Assembly (NCBI RefSeq): GCF_026151205.1
Contig: NC_087076.1
Location: forward strand, 8,718,902 to 8,782,901
From: Bolinopsis microptera
Taxonomy: Eukaryota; Ctenophora; Tentaculata; Lobata; Bolinopsidae
Length of the DNA stretch: 64,000 nucleotides
Reading direction: 5' to 3'
Of this stretch, positions 47,236 to 58,441 are shown piece after piece; position 1 is the first letter of the stretch; each line of letters begins with the position of its first letter. The notes beneath the pieces are model-generated. The model ran no database searches and was not told the DNA's origin. It saw only the letters and a program-made list of their open reading frames with translations. The translations under genes and the position numbers were made by a program.

Positions 47236-49004
47236 ATAAAATTAAGTTAACTTTAAGAAGCTCATTAATAGTGCACGATCTACAAATACGATATTCAATC
47301 CTCAATTCTGCGACATAACAGTTAACTGAAACATCCCAATAAACTACGGAAAAATACGTATTATACGATAATGATGTCAGATGTGCATTAGCTTGCTTTA
47401 TACCATTATGATTAAGACTAGCTCGAATAGGATTGCATAGTAGTGCTGTGGAAGCAGACAAATTCAAAAGACTGCAAGGAATCGTTCACATACTTTACGT
47501 AAACCAGATTTTGAACCATTTTAATTCGATACTTGCTTTTCATTATATATCTACATTTTACACTAAAATTGACCAGAATTTAGGAATGTCCAATGCTGAA
47601 TGCAGGCATGAGGCATCAAACGATATATGTCTGATGTCTTATAGTTATAGTTATATTGGGGGTTGAATTGTGGATCAATTTCCCTTACCTGAGTTCTTCA
47701 GGCTTTGTAATATTACACGAGATTTAACGGAGAGGCTGATGCCGCCCAGTATAATTTATCGGCACGACGGCACCGCTTTGTTTTGACACGTGCATTGAAT
47801 TTAAGCTTTATAAATATAGGGCATTCTGCATTAAGTTTAACCAATCAACTGCACAAGCAATTCAGGGTTTAATTTAAATCGGCAACACTTTGCTTGGCAA
47901 TGTGCGGCCTACCACGAGTCTCTAAAGAAATTAGTAGTCTGACGTGAGACACTCAGACAGGTAGCAGTCACGATAATATACACCCCTTCAATTACAATAT
48001 TACAATAACACTCCATTTATTTGATCCCGTTATACCACTATACACCATCTCCCTGGTTACACCCCATCCCATATGTATGACTCAGACTAGATATAAAAAT
48101 GTCACTGTCAGGTATAAAGCTGGTCGACTAGTCGTATCTTGGGTTAAATCACTCCATTTCAAACTGGGCGGCGTTGAAAAGATAATTGCAAGCTTGTGCG
48201 TTCGTGATGTAATATTTTGTGTTTACCCGGTTTATAAATATACTTTGTGTTTATATCTGAGTATGCTGTTGTTTATGTTCGTGTTGTGAGTTTTGGGAGA
48301 AAACTGATTTTACCCCTTTTTACTGCCTCGTGCTGTTGATTCCCACTCCTGTAACATGTATTACCAATTAATGATAAATGTAATAGCATCAAAATATTGA
48401 TATAGAGTTATAAACATATCTCTCAACAATTATACTCGTGTCATCGCTACTTCCAATCTTCGCTACACATAAAACTAAATACTGCGCAGTACCTGCAAAC
48501 CTCGAACTATGGTACGTGCAGTCTGCCATCATTACTTAAACTAACATGCTAACAAGCTAGTGCACCTATGATCTTAATTCAGGCAGTGTTCCGCTGCGTC
48601 ATTCCCCGTGCAAATCGGCTACTTAAAATCGGATTATACCACAGTTGCAACAGGAAATTACTCCAATCATACACGACGTGTCTCTCGATTATGTGCATTG
48701 TCCTATCTTTTCCAGCAATAACTCCAAATAGCTATCCTTTGTTTTGTTAAATTTGACACAAGCTGACGACACGATTCCTGTTCTGATTTTAGATCTCGGC
48801 CGATATTTGTTGAGTTGGTGATTCCAGCTTTTACACTGACACTTGTTGGACACAGAGCTGCCGTCTTTCAGCGCTAATTTTCTGAAACCGCTCTGATCTT
48901 ATTTACAACTGATCGACTTTTGGCAATAAATCATCACATTAATAAAACGAAGACATATTATCGTCTGTACATTTGGCTTTGACGTTGTTTCCTGTGTCAG
49001 CACG
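47236..49004. other. Upstream region of the PB1-ZZ gene
   Basis: Short frames only (for example 47433-47666 and 48077-48289), without motif support. It probably includes the promoter and 5' UTR of the gene that starts at 49005. Confidence 0.4.
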
Positions 49005-52000
49005 ATGAGTAAAAAGGCTATGAAAGCTCCAGATAGGCCATCTTCTAAAATGTCCAAAGCTACCCTCGCACCAAAGTAAGTAGATAGCGAGAAGGGGAAT
49101 GAGTGAAGTTTAATCGAAAGTGATACATATTTTCGTTTCTTTTCCCGCTTCGTTTGGTTGTTTGCCATTTTTTATATGTGATATGTATTGATAATCTTGT
49201 ATGTATTGGTAATTGTGTATGTATTGGTAGTAATAGTGGTCACAGTTGATTAGATTCGATCACTACAAATGAAGTAACGTTTCAAATCGTCCCCCCCCTC
49301 TGCAGGTCGGGCATGAGCGTGAAGTTGTACTTTCAACAGAACTGGAGACGAGATGTTAGAGTGTTTCAAACTGATCACCAGACAGAGTTTAGGAAGTTTT
49401 TAAAGCAACTTAAACAAGTTCTCAAACTTCGTGACAACCAAAACATTGTAATTAAATGGCAAGGTACGTTTTTAATTTATGTTTTTATGATTCTATGTTT
49501 TTATGTTTAAATAATGTTTTTACTTCTCATTTTCCCCTTTTTCAGTTCAAGTTTCATTTGCCTAGTGCTCTTCGTGTTCCCCCTTTTTTTAAATTTCTGC
49601 CCCTTTTCTTTCCCTTTCTCTGTCCCAAACAGTTTGTTTTGCTCTTGTTTTGACAATTTTGTTCTCCTAAAATCTTACTACATAAAAATTGAACAGTTCG
49701 AGTTGTCACAATATTCAAAAGGTACGCTTACTCAGATTTCTTTATAGCGCGGTTTTTTTGTTGTAAATTGTTACAGAAAATAACGTAATACACATTCTAG
49801 ATTGCTAGATAATTCCTTTATATCACAATAAAATCATGATAAAGATAATCTGAGGCATGACATTTATTTGAAAATTCAATTAATTATACATTAGACATTA
49901 ATTATACAATTAGACATTCTCCCTTTGTCTCAAAAGTTTGACTTGAATGATCTTATTTTTTTCCACAAAGTTCTGAACAATTTAATTCCTGTATGGCTGC
50001 CTCACTATCTCACTTTATATCAGGGCACTTCTCGACTAAGACGTTGCCACCTCGACAGTCTGTCTATTGTGTCATCAATTTTACCTAAGTTAAGTCAGAA
50101 TTCACACACCTTATGTACCTCAAATAGCCCACTGGCAAAATCATTTTTCTACAGAACTCATATACTGTGGAATGGACTCCCTTTACAGGTAAGACAGATT
50201 GTGTCTACAAGTGTTTTCAAAGCTGAGGTCACTAAGCATCTATGGAAATGTTTATTGGATAGTGAAACAACAGCCTAGCCTAGTCTCTTTGCTCCCCATA
50301 TTATTATTATTTTTGTTTTATTAATTTTTTTTATCTACCTTCCTATACTTTCAACATCATATCACACTTCACCCGCACACCTCACACATTAATGACCATA
50401 TCAGACCTGTATCTAATGTATCTGGAATTTGACGTATTGAAATACCAATTTTGACTATATATCCACAGTTATTCACCATGGATTTGTTTGTTATTAAATA
50501 GTTTTTCATAAATTTTTGGATTTAGATTAATTCGATGTAATGGGTCCAAGTTACTGCGGACATAGTTCACTATGTGTTTACCGTGTTTGGGTGCCCATCA
50601 TATTTTACAGATGGGGGCGATATTTTGAACGATTCTATTTTATATTCATCTATTGCTGTACTCTGTAAAATTTGAAAAGTATTTAATAAAAAAAAAAATA
50701 AAATAATATACATAAATCAAGCGTTACAATTCAGCCATGCAAAATTACAATGTGAGTTACATATAATTTTGATATACTAATTCAAATTGATAAATGGTAC
50801 TGCAGTATAAGTTGCTTAATGTGTGGCCGAATGACAGCTAACTAAACAAGAAAAATAAACTTGATTATATGATAATTAATTCAGCTGAACCAACACATAG
50901 CAAGAGCCACATTATGATTAACGTTGCGGTTGAGGCCATCATAATCTAACGCCGTCATAATCTAACATAAAAAAGTGAGGAATTCTCGACAAATTAGTTA
51001 TTTAAGAAGAAAAGATATCATAATGTCTCACTCTACAAGAACACAATTTCCGTCTCACGTCCGGAACAGCTAGACAAATCAAAACTGGGGCAATAGTTGC
51101 ATACAATCCATCCAGCAGAACTTTCATGAGTCTACCACTTTCGTGCACTTTGTTTTCAACAGTCTGTGAGCTGACGAGGGGCAAAAGTGCAGCCCTGAGG
51201 GACGCCACGAAACTGACCGAGTGGAAGATGAGGTAGGAGACTGAAAGGAGTAGAGCTGCTTGGGAGGCATACAGGAGGGTATGATTGTAGGTAGAGATAC
51301 CCTTGAAGTTACATATCAGGGAAAACAAAGATAATGTTATCAGGAACACGGGTATGATAACAGCTATCAGAGACCCGATGTTGATGTAGTTGATAACAAC
51401 GTTATCTCCCGCACTACTCCACGAACATACCCCCCTATCCACTGTGTACCGTACCTCCACCCCAAACCTCAGCTGCATTAGTTCCACCGCCACCAGCAGG
51501 CACAAATAAACCACATGCATCACCACAAGCTTACATTTTCTCAGCAACTGCTCCGTTTTATACAGCAGACTCAACCCAATATCAACAGCTAGAACAGCCA
51601 GAAAGAAGGTTGAGAGGTTTGAAGTGATGTTGTAAAGGGGCAGTAAAAGTAGGCAGTGTTTTGGAGTTATGAGAGGGTGAGAGGTGAAGATGGAGGCAAC
51701 AAGGGGTGTTATTTGGAGACAAATGAGAGCGTTGAAGAGAGAGTACAGGGTCAGAAGCTTATTGGTGATGACACCTCGGTGAGGAGATAAGAGCAGGAAG
51801 TAGGCGATGACCAAGATGTTTAGGAGAGTTCCTGGGATCAAGGTTGCCAGGGAAATGAGATTCTGCATTATTAAAATTGTAGCGTTCTGCTGGGACAACT
51901 GACCTTGTATTGCTTCACTGTTGTTCATCTTCACTTGACTTTATTGAGACTTATCTCTGCAACTGAATGTATCGGTCAGAAATTAAATGCACATATTCTT

Positions 52001-55000
52001 TAAAATCAACTATTTATTAAAAAGTTGCAACACTACGTACTTGGACTGGCTAAGTTTTGAGCACAATTTTTGTAAAACCTTAAAAGCAGAGCAAACAAAA
52101 AACAGCACAATAAAATTTTAAAAGCAGAACCAACAATTTAATTACGAAGGAGGTCGAAATCAAATTTCTCCCACAATTCTATGTTGACCCAGATCAAAAT
52201 CTGGCAAGTCACTTGTAATTCCAAAATTTTGGTATCGTATGTCATAGTGCCTTGAAGTTTTAACACATGTAACCCTATCAGCTGTTAAATATCAGCTTCA
52301 TAAGTAACGATAAAATACTCTACGTATTTATCTTATCGGTTATAAATCCCAAGGCAAATTGCAGACAGGAAAGCAAGTTTCAAATATCAGCCACACCCTA
52401 GCCACTTCACACTGCTGTTTGTCACGTGTCAATTGGCACGTGGCTCGGCTGCTTGTCACGTGGTATGTGTGTAAAATATTGGATTTTTTGCACGCATTAA
52501 AATTAAACTTACAATTCACACGAAAGTCGAAACCCAAAATCCAGACTTTCTCACTTTTCTCATATTTTTCGAAAAACTAGGTCACACATTTCACCAAATT
52601 TCACTGACTGTCACTAACAGTAAGAGTTTATCACTAACGCACGTGTTTTTCAGACGATACAGGCGACCTGATAACGATATCGAGTGACTCCGAAATGCAG
52701 CTCGCCACAAAACACATCAGACACACTGACACTCTCAATATCATTGTGCAGTGTGAGTACTAAACAGTCATTATTATGGAGAGAAAATACTTGGAACTGA
52801 GCATGTTCAGTTTCAGTAATGGTACAAATTATAATCTTTAGTCCTTTATGAGCATGCTTTTTGTTGACGTACGGTATGGAAATCTGAGGTGTTGCTATTT
52901 ATAGAAGCTCAGCAAGTAAAACAAGAAACGAATATTCGTTGACTGTCAAGTGTCAATGAAAGCACGTTCCATAACATTTGCGGAGTATATTTCCAGTTAA
53001 TATGTCAGTGACTTTAATTAGTGGTTAAGTACTCTGCAGTTTAAGAACTGATAATGTAAGTGTAATGGTCCGATCCAGGGTTAAACTTAATAAACAAATT
53101 AATTATTTCCGGCTAAGAAATGATAAGAAGGCTGTCAAATTCTCAGAAGGTTTGTATAGTGTGATAATGAGATTCAAGTCACTGGTGCTAGTCATCGTTA
53201 ATTGTCAATATCTCATTAAAATCTAAATTAAATAGCAAATAATTAAACAACGCTCACTGCAGAAGTCAAAATACAGTTGATAACTGCCGATTAGTTCGAA
53301 TCGAGCAAAGCACAAATTGAAAGGTTTCCCAGTCTCTACAGAATAGCTGATTTTACTTTTTCTTTCGATCAGCAATTAATTTCAAAAGCCAAACCTGACA
53401 TTCTATTTCAAATTCGGCTCCTTTCGTTTGTCGAAGTGTTGGCCACATCGTCACTTTGCTGATGGTTCATGTATGATGTGATATTAACCCACTTTAGTTG
53501 GGACAGTACAGGGCACTGAGAAATTATCCCTACGACCTAATTTTTAAGATTGTTCCAGGTTCCCACAGAGGAACTGTTCACCGTATCAATTGTTAGAATG
53601 AAATGCAAATAACGCTACAGCAGGTGGTAGTCAGTAGTGTGTAAAAATGATGAATGATAATCTAACCCCCTTGCCTCAGCTCAAAATTTAAACCATCCTT
53701 AACATTCTTAATAAACTAGCTCGATTTATCTCCCTTCAGTGCTGGAGGAAGTTTCGAGTCCGACCCTTTGTGATAAGTGTGACCAGACGATTATCTGCAA
53801 CATCCGGTACAAGTGCGACAAGTGTGCCAACTTCGTGTGCTGTGTCAGGTGCTACCAATCTGCTCACAACAGTAAGTGCTAATGAGATACTGGTGGGGAG
53901 GGGCGGGGGGGGGGGGGGGTATTACGAACTAATGTGCTGTGACCCAGCCCTGACTACTCCTGACTACTCCTGATACTCCTGACTACTCCTGACTACTCAT
54001 GACTACTCCTGACTACTCCTGACTACTCCTGACTACTCCTGACTACTCCTGACTACTCCTGACTACTCCTGACTTCTCCTGACTACTCCTGACTACTCCT
54101 GGCTACTCTTGCCTACTCCTGACTACTCATCCTAAAGTAAAATTCCACAATACTACCCCTTAACCATTCAGAACCGAGTATCCACGAGCACGAGCTGTAC
54201 AAAGAAAAGTATCCGTGTTATTGTCCAATGCACAGAACATCAGAAACTGATGTCCACACTTTTCCTCCAGACCGACCCCTCTCCGCTGTACCTCCTCACC
54301 TCATGCACCTTCCTGGTCAGTGCCCATTTAGACAAGAAACACCTTTCAAGTTAATTGTAATGATTGTTATTTTGAGTCATCGCACCTTATACAATTAATT
54401 ATCATTGAACATCTAATCCACTAAAAATGTTTAACTTTTGCAGGAGACAGTCATAGAGGACGGAGCTCCAGTCTACCAAACGGTATCCAAGGAAATTACC
54501 ACGGTCACCAAGGTTACCAAGGTCACCATGGTAACCAACAACACTATCCAAGTAACGGCTACCACAGATCCTCCAGTATGGGGCAGGGCGGACAGTATTC
54601 AAATAGTAACAGTATGGAGGATCTCATGATGCGAGGATTGAACCCAACTTGTCCGGACCTGCTACCCGATGACTATGATAACAACTATAGGACAGCAGAG
54701 AGGCGAGAGGTAAGGCACTAAACTTGATTCAGTTTATTTGTATGATAAGGCTTTCGCGCCAAATATCTGCATTCAGCTTCACAAGTTTCAAGTTTACGTG
54801 TATCTAACTTTTCCCTCGTCTTGTGTAGCTAACGTTGGACCGTTACCGTATGGAAGTAGAGCATGAACTGACAGCGGTAAGGCATAGTTTTTGAAAAGTA
54901 TGCCGAGAAAGTTAGGAATTATGATAACATGTTTGATTGCTTCGTGAATCATCAATAATAAGATTACTCACCAGTCATAACTTCCTGCAAATTGCATTAT

Positions 55001-55433
55001 ACATAGTGTCACCATTTTAGTATCTCACGCGACTGATTCAAGCACTACTGTAAGTGTAATGATAAATACTTCTGCATCGAAATTAATAGAAGTTCGCATC
55101 TAATCGAAGCTTTGATGTTGTTACAATATTATCTATGAGTTGTAACATCAGCTAGATTTTGCAAAAATGAATTTCCTCACCATGAGAAGTATGACTATGA
55201 GTGCTTGTAGTAATGAGAAAGATACTTTACCAATCTTTGTCATCAATATCATATGAAGTATAACTTTTGTTTTCATGTCCTGACTTTCTTGTTTACAGGT
55301 TCTTAGTGGCCCAGAAGGACAGGTCTACAAGCAGCAGCAAATGTCCGTGTTCCAGAATCCAGAGTCCGGTGTGGTTGCAATAAGGTCTAGAAGAAGTCGT
55401 GAAACCAGGTCCAAAACCCAACAACTCGGCTGA
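49005..55433 (+). CDS. PB1-ZZ scaffold protein, p62/NBR1-like N-terminus (8 exons)
   Basis: Exons are 49005-49075, 49306-49463, 52654-52752, 53740-53871, 54172-54315, 54444-54709, 54829-54876 and 55299-55433; they join in frame to give 350 residues. The PB1 domain (about 27-109) has the basic cluster SVKLYFQQNWRRDVR and an OPCA acidic loop, WQDDTGDLITISSDSEM, very like p62 (DEDGDL..SSDEEL). The ZZ zinc finger (about 115-168) has CDKCDQTI, YKCDKCANFVCCVRC and HEHEL. A conserved-looking KYPCYCPMH and a Gln/His/Gly/Ser-rich middle (residues 203-240) follow. The C-terminus is basic and polar and has no UBA or NBR1 domain. PB1 domains heterodimerise through basic and OPCA faces; p62/NBR1, aPKC, MEKK2/3 and MEK5 use them. 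This protein probably scaffolds signalling or cargo without ubiquitin binding. Confidence 0.88.
49464..50705 (+). mobile_element. LINE C-terminal tail and 3' end inside PB1-ZZ intron 2
   Basis: 49925-50278 encodes FDLNDLIFFHKVLNNLIPVW, then TSRLRRCHLDSL, then SFFYRTHILWNGLPLQVR and FKAEVTKHLW before the stop, a standard LINE ORF2 terminus. A 3' UTR follows, ending in GTATTTAATAAAAAAAAAAA at about 50685. The element is 5'-truncated and in the same orientation as the host gene. The start of this span (49464-49890) is plain intron. Confidence 0.75.
51002..51934 (-). CDS. Intronless 7TM receptor nested antisense in PB1-ZZ intron 2
   Basis: A 310-codon frame runs from the ATG at 51934 to a stop at 51002, opposite to the PB1-ZZ gene and entirely within its 3.2-kb intron 2. 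The N-terminus carries NNS and QNAT glycosylation sites. Seven hydrophobic segments are visible: TM1 with PGTLLNILVIAYFLL (the conserved Asn), TM2 LYSLFNALICLQITP, a Cys before TM3 (KHCLLLLPLY), TM3 ending FFLAVLAVDIGLSLLY where DRY is degenerate, an extracellular Cys in loop 2 (DRGVCSW), and TM7 with TIAPVLICLAVPDVRRKL followed by a short tail. A divergent rhodopsin-class receptor; ligand unknown. It is only distantly like the receptor at 11.3-12.4 kb. Confidence 0.82.
   Translation of the reverse strand: MKMNNSEAIQGQLSQQNATILIMQNLISLATLIPGTLLNILVIAYFLLLSPHRGVITNKLLTLYSLFNALICLQITPLVASIFTSHPLITPKHCLLLLPLYNITSNLSTFFLAVLAVDIGLSLLYKTEQLLRKCKLVVMHVVYLCLLVAVELMQLRFGVEVRYTVDRGVCSWSSAGDNVVINYINIGSLIAVIIPVFLITLSLFSLICNFKGISTYNHTLLYASQAALLLSVSYLIFHSVSFVASLRAALLPLVSSQTVENKVHESGRLMKVLLDGLYATIAPVLICLAVPDVRRKLCSCRVRHYDIFSS
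53902..53921 (+). repeat. Poly-G run after the ZZ exon donor
   Basis: GGGGCGGGGGGGGGGGGGGG-like run about 30 bp into PB1-ZZ intron 4; possible G-quadruplex. Confidence 0.85.
53943..54127 (+). repeat. 10-bp minisatellite (TACTCCTGAC)n
   Basis: About 17 units of CTGACTACTC, a few with single substitutions (CATG, TTCTCC, GGCT), fill most of PB1-ZZ intron 4. Confidence 0.96.
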
Positions 55434-56060
55434 TGTGTGATATTGTGAACCGGCCATGTCAAATGTTAATTTCTAACATGATCAATGACTCTACTTCTTA
55501 ATTCTATATTAATATAGATATGTACACTTGTATGGATTTTATCGACAACTACAGTGCGTCGACTTAGAATTGGTGGTTTTAACATTTGTTTACTATGAGT
55601 ATGATCAGCCGCTCAAAATACACATTAAAATCGATCCAATCATTAAGATTTTCAGAGTTTCTAACGTTTCGAGTAGAAATACCGTAAAGCCCTTTTTATT
55701 CAATATTCATTGTTATTATTTTTATTAGACATCAGAGATCTCATGTCTCAACCACCAATTCTAAATCATTGCACTATAACTATTGTGATAACTAACACTG
55801 CTAATTGATTATGACCAATTGCAATTCATATTTTGAGAAAGCATTTTAATTTAAAATGTGGCTCCTTCATCCTTTAAAATTGCATTGTTCATGGACCATG
55901 GACACTTGAATCATGAATCTGAATATTGAATTTGACTCGACTATGAGTATGAGTCAGTTGGTAATTAGCTAATTAAAATTTTAACAAATAATTTATAAAT
56001 AGCAAATATAATAAATATCTTTATTTTAAATTTAACTTTAAAAGGCTAATGTATAACACA
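55434..56060. other. 3' flank of the PB1-ZZ gene
   Basis: A short direct/inverted relation is seen: ACTTAGAATTGGTGGTTTTA at 55561 versus its near-complement CAACCACCAATTCTAAAT at 55749. No gene recognised. Confidence 0.5.
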
Positions 56061-56063
56061 TTC

Positions 56064-56195
56064 ACCATGCATAGCCATGTGTATACGCGTATTGCGTGAC
56101 GCACTTGTTTCACAAGTAGAATATATATCCTTTGCCGCCTTCGGCGGTCGCGCGCTAGTGCAATTAACAAGCGACGCGAGAGGGCTCTGGTTAGA
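56064..56195 (-). repeat. Repeat B, inverted copy
   Basis: It reads CATAGCCATGTGTATACGCG to GCGAGAGGGCTCTGGTTAGA on plus, the complement of the plus-strand repeat B at 60865-60970. It includes the CCGCC-TTC-GGCGG hairpin. The hairpin TCACATAGCCATGTG-type end recurs in all copies. Confidence 0.75.
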
Positions 56196-56424
56196 GCAAT
56201 ATAACACAGAAAGCCAAATATTTGAAAATGCAGTTATTTTTGATTTTCTACAAAATTCAAAAATTTTAGATAATATGTGGAAACAGGAAATGAATCAAAA
56301 AAACGTCAAATTAAAATATTTGAAAATAAAGTATATAAATATTTTTGATTTGGAGGACTTCGCTGCTTCAACGCGCCGCACAAACTAGCATTCTTGCTTT
56401 GCATCGTCGATCTCCATGGGTTGA

Positions 56425-56490
56425 CTTGTCATAAGTTGTATGACCCGCCGCGCACGAGTGCGCGGCTCCCCCTGTATCGTAGAATTATAT
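56425..56490 (+). repeat. Repeat with GTTGTATGACCCGCCGCGC, second copy
   Basis: It matches 23797-23862: GTTGTATGACCCGCCGCGCA, GTGCGCGGCTCCCC and TGTATCGTAGAA occur in the same order. Confidence 0.8.
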
Positions 56491-56607
56491 ATCTTTATAT
56501 ATTATAATTATCTTCACGATTACTTTAAAACCGAAACTAATTGATCGAATATCCTAATAAAGCATAAATTATTAGTCAAAATTATAATGCTAGCCCTAGC
56601 TCTATCC

Positions 56608-56680
56608 AATTCAAAGCCCTCTCGCTTGCAGTCACGCAGTCAGCAGTACGCTTGCAGTCACGCAGTACGCATAGACTCAT
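56608..56680 (+). repeat. Repeat B fragment
   Basis: AGCCCTCTCGCTTGCAGT and CACGCAGTACGC, ATAGACTCATGGCTA; an internal ~24-bp segment (CGCTTGCAGTCACGCAGT) is duplicated. A MITE family B copy sits in its right end. Confidence 0.65.
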
Positions 56681-56688
56681 GGCTAGGC

Positions 56689-56776
56689 TTGACATACGTT
56701 GCATGCCACTTTTCGCGCGCGAAGCGCGCGCCGCCGAATAATATCTCTGATATTTGTGATACGTAACATGTATCAA
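56689..56776 (-). mobile_element. MITE family B, copy 1 (8-bp TSD GGCTAGGC)
   Basis: 88 bp from TTGACATACGTTGCATGCCA to ACGTAACATGTATCAA, flanked by exact GGCTAGGC at 56681-56688 and 56777-56784. It contains the perfect hairpin CGCGCGC-GAA-GCGCGCG at 56714-56730. Inverted relative to copies 2 and 3. Confidence 0.9.
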
Positions 56777-56857
56777 GGCTAGGCTAGGTGAAGGCTAACC
56801 CTGGCCCTGACTTCAAACAAAAATGAATTTGTAGTACATTGTAGCGTTATGCATTGT

Positions 56858-56945
56858 AGGTTTACAACCTACCAGGATGCGCGCCGAGTTGGACTCGTCG
56901 ACGGTCCATGATATATGGAACAGATATTTTACGAGTATCACCCGT
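56858..56945 (-). repeat. GGGTGATACTCG repeat, inverted copy
   Basis: It begins with the perfect hairpin GTAGGTTTACAACCTAC, continues GCGCCGAGTTGGACTCGTCG and ends GAGTATCACCCGTTA, the complement of 1683-1785. Confidence 0.8.
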
Positions 56946-57334
56946 TATTGTAGCGCGATGCACTACTGGGTCGCGCGCGCATCAAATAATGCTTCTCGCA
57001 ACCACGTATGCAAATCGGCGAGATGCGAAGGATTGACATCGTGAATCAACACCCGTTAACGTTATGCATTATATTACTAAGCCACCCCGCTCATCAAATA
57101 ATTCTTTTCGCGACCTTTGTTAGATCGGCAAAATGCGCTATTGGGCGGGCCTCGCCGAGCTGCGAAGAATTGACATCGTCAATTAAAAACGAATGTTTTC
57201 AATAATTTATTCTGTTACAATTATGACGGTCGATCCACGATCATAGTGGATTTATAATTTAATTTTAATCCTGTGATAAATATGGATAACACAAAATTTA
57301 CACTGCACTGTAAATCCTGGCCTGTGTAATCCAG

Positions 57335-57412
57335 TTAACGGGTGATACTCGTAAAATATCTGTTCAGTCCAACTCGGCGCGTGTCCTGGTAGGTTGTAAA
57401 CCTACAATAATC
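57335..57412 (+). repeat. GGGTGATACTCG repeat, shortened copy
   Basis: TTAACGGGTGATACTCGTAA to GTAGGTTGTAAACCTAC, with the middle segment deleted relative to 1683-1785. Confidence 0.75.
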
Positions 57413-57441
57413 GATAAATATCGTGTAATTGCTTTATAAAT

Positions 57442-58441
57442 ACCCAGGAAACCTTACTGTTAGGGGCCTAACTTCGGAAGTAAAAGAGATAGAAACGTCT
57501 GGTTTTCAACAAAATGTTCGCCTTGTAAAAATAACGTTTCCCCCCAGGAGGAAAATTCAAAACAATGTAGATTTTGAATTATCGCGAAAAGTCATATTTT
57601 AGGCCTTATAAAACTGCGCAGCTTTAACTTTGCAGATTCTTGTTCTCTAATTGGCTGAATCGTATCACGTGGTACGTGGTACAATTGCATTCTTGAAATA
57701 ATTGAAGCGTGCAAATGCAATGAACTAACGAGCGCGCGCGGAGTTCAACAAGCTGTGAAAAGGCGATGTGTTTGGCTTATACTTGATACATGTTACGTAT
57801 CACAAATATCAGAGATATTATGTTATTTTCCGCCTTCGGCGGCGCGCGCTTCGCGCGCGAAAAGTGGCATGCAACGTATGTCAAGCTTATACTAACTCTA
57901 ATTGGGTATTTCGTCAAAAGTCATGCGAATCGATACTTATACATAAAACCGATACAAAGTTTAAAGACTTTCGGTTTCATTTTTAAAAGCATCCACTTTG
58001 ACAAAGCATAACTCGCCATCAACCCCCCCGCCCCCAACCCCCCCTTTGCAGCTTCTCGGCTATCGCATACCCAGCAGACCTTACTGGCTAGCGATATTAC
58101 TACAGGGTGATCGCCTTTTCACAGCTTGTTGAGCTCCGCGCGCGCTCGTGAGTTCATTGCATTTGCACGCTTCAAACATTCCAAATGCCAAAGATGCAAT
58201 TGTACCGCGTACCACGTGATACGATTCAGCCAATCAGAGAACAACAATCTGCAAAGTTAAAGCTGTGCAGTTTTATATGACCTAAAATATGACTTTTCGC
58301 GATAATTCAAAATCTACGTTGTTTTTAATTTCCCCCTGGGGGGAAACGTTATTTTTACAAGGCGAACATTTTATTGAAAACCAGACGTTTCTATCTCTTT
58401 TACTTTCAAAGTTAGGCTCCAGCCAGTAAGGTTTCCTGGGT
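57442..58441. mobile_element. 1-kb foldback element with ~330-bp arms
   Basis: The left arm 57442-57767 and right arm about 58108-58441 are inverted copies. Outer ends are ACCCAGGAAACC and GGTTTCCTGGGT. Shared inner words include AGAAACGTCTGGTTTTCAA, ATTATCGCGAAAAGTCATAT and TTGCAAATGCAATGAAC-type sequence. Arms differ at several sites, so it is older than the 5.2-kb foldback element. The loop holds a MITE family B copy. Parts of the arms also occur singly at 1240-1350. Confidence 0.85.
57783..57884 (+). mobile_element. MITE family B, copy 2 (8-bp TSD GCTTATAC)
   Basis: 102 bp from TTGATACATGTTACGTATCA to GGCATGCAACGTATGTCAA, flanked by exact GCTTATAC at 57775-57782 and 57885-57892. Two hairpins: CCGCC-TTC-GGCGG (57830-57842) and CGCGCGC-TTC-GCGCGCG (57843-57859). 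Nested in the loop of the 1-kb foldback element. Confidence 0.93.

Noticed and set aside
54438-54629. Thr/Val-rich frame across 54444-54602
   Set aside because: It overlaps PB1-ZZ exon 6 in another frame; splice phase with exons 5 and 7 supports the GDSHRGRSSS frame instead.
56077-56388. 103-codon frame starting in repeat B
   Set aside because: Its first half is repeat B sequence, and the rest is low-complexity Lys/Asn-rich; no homologous pattern recognised.
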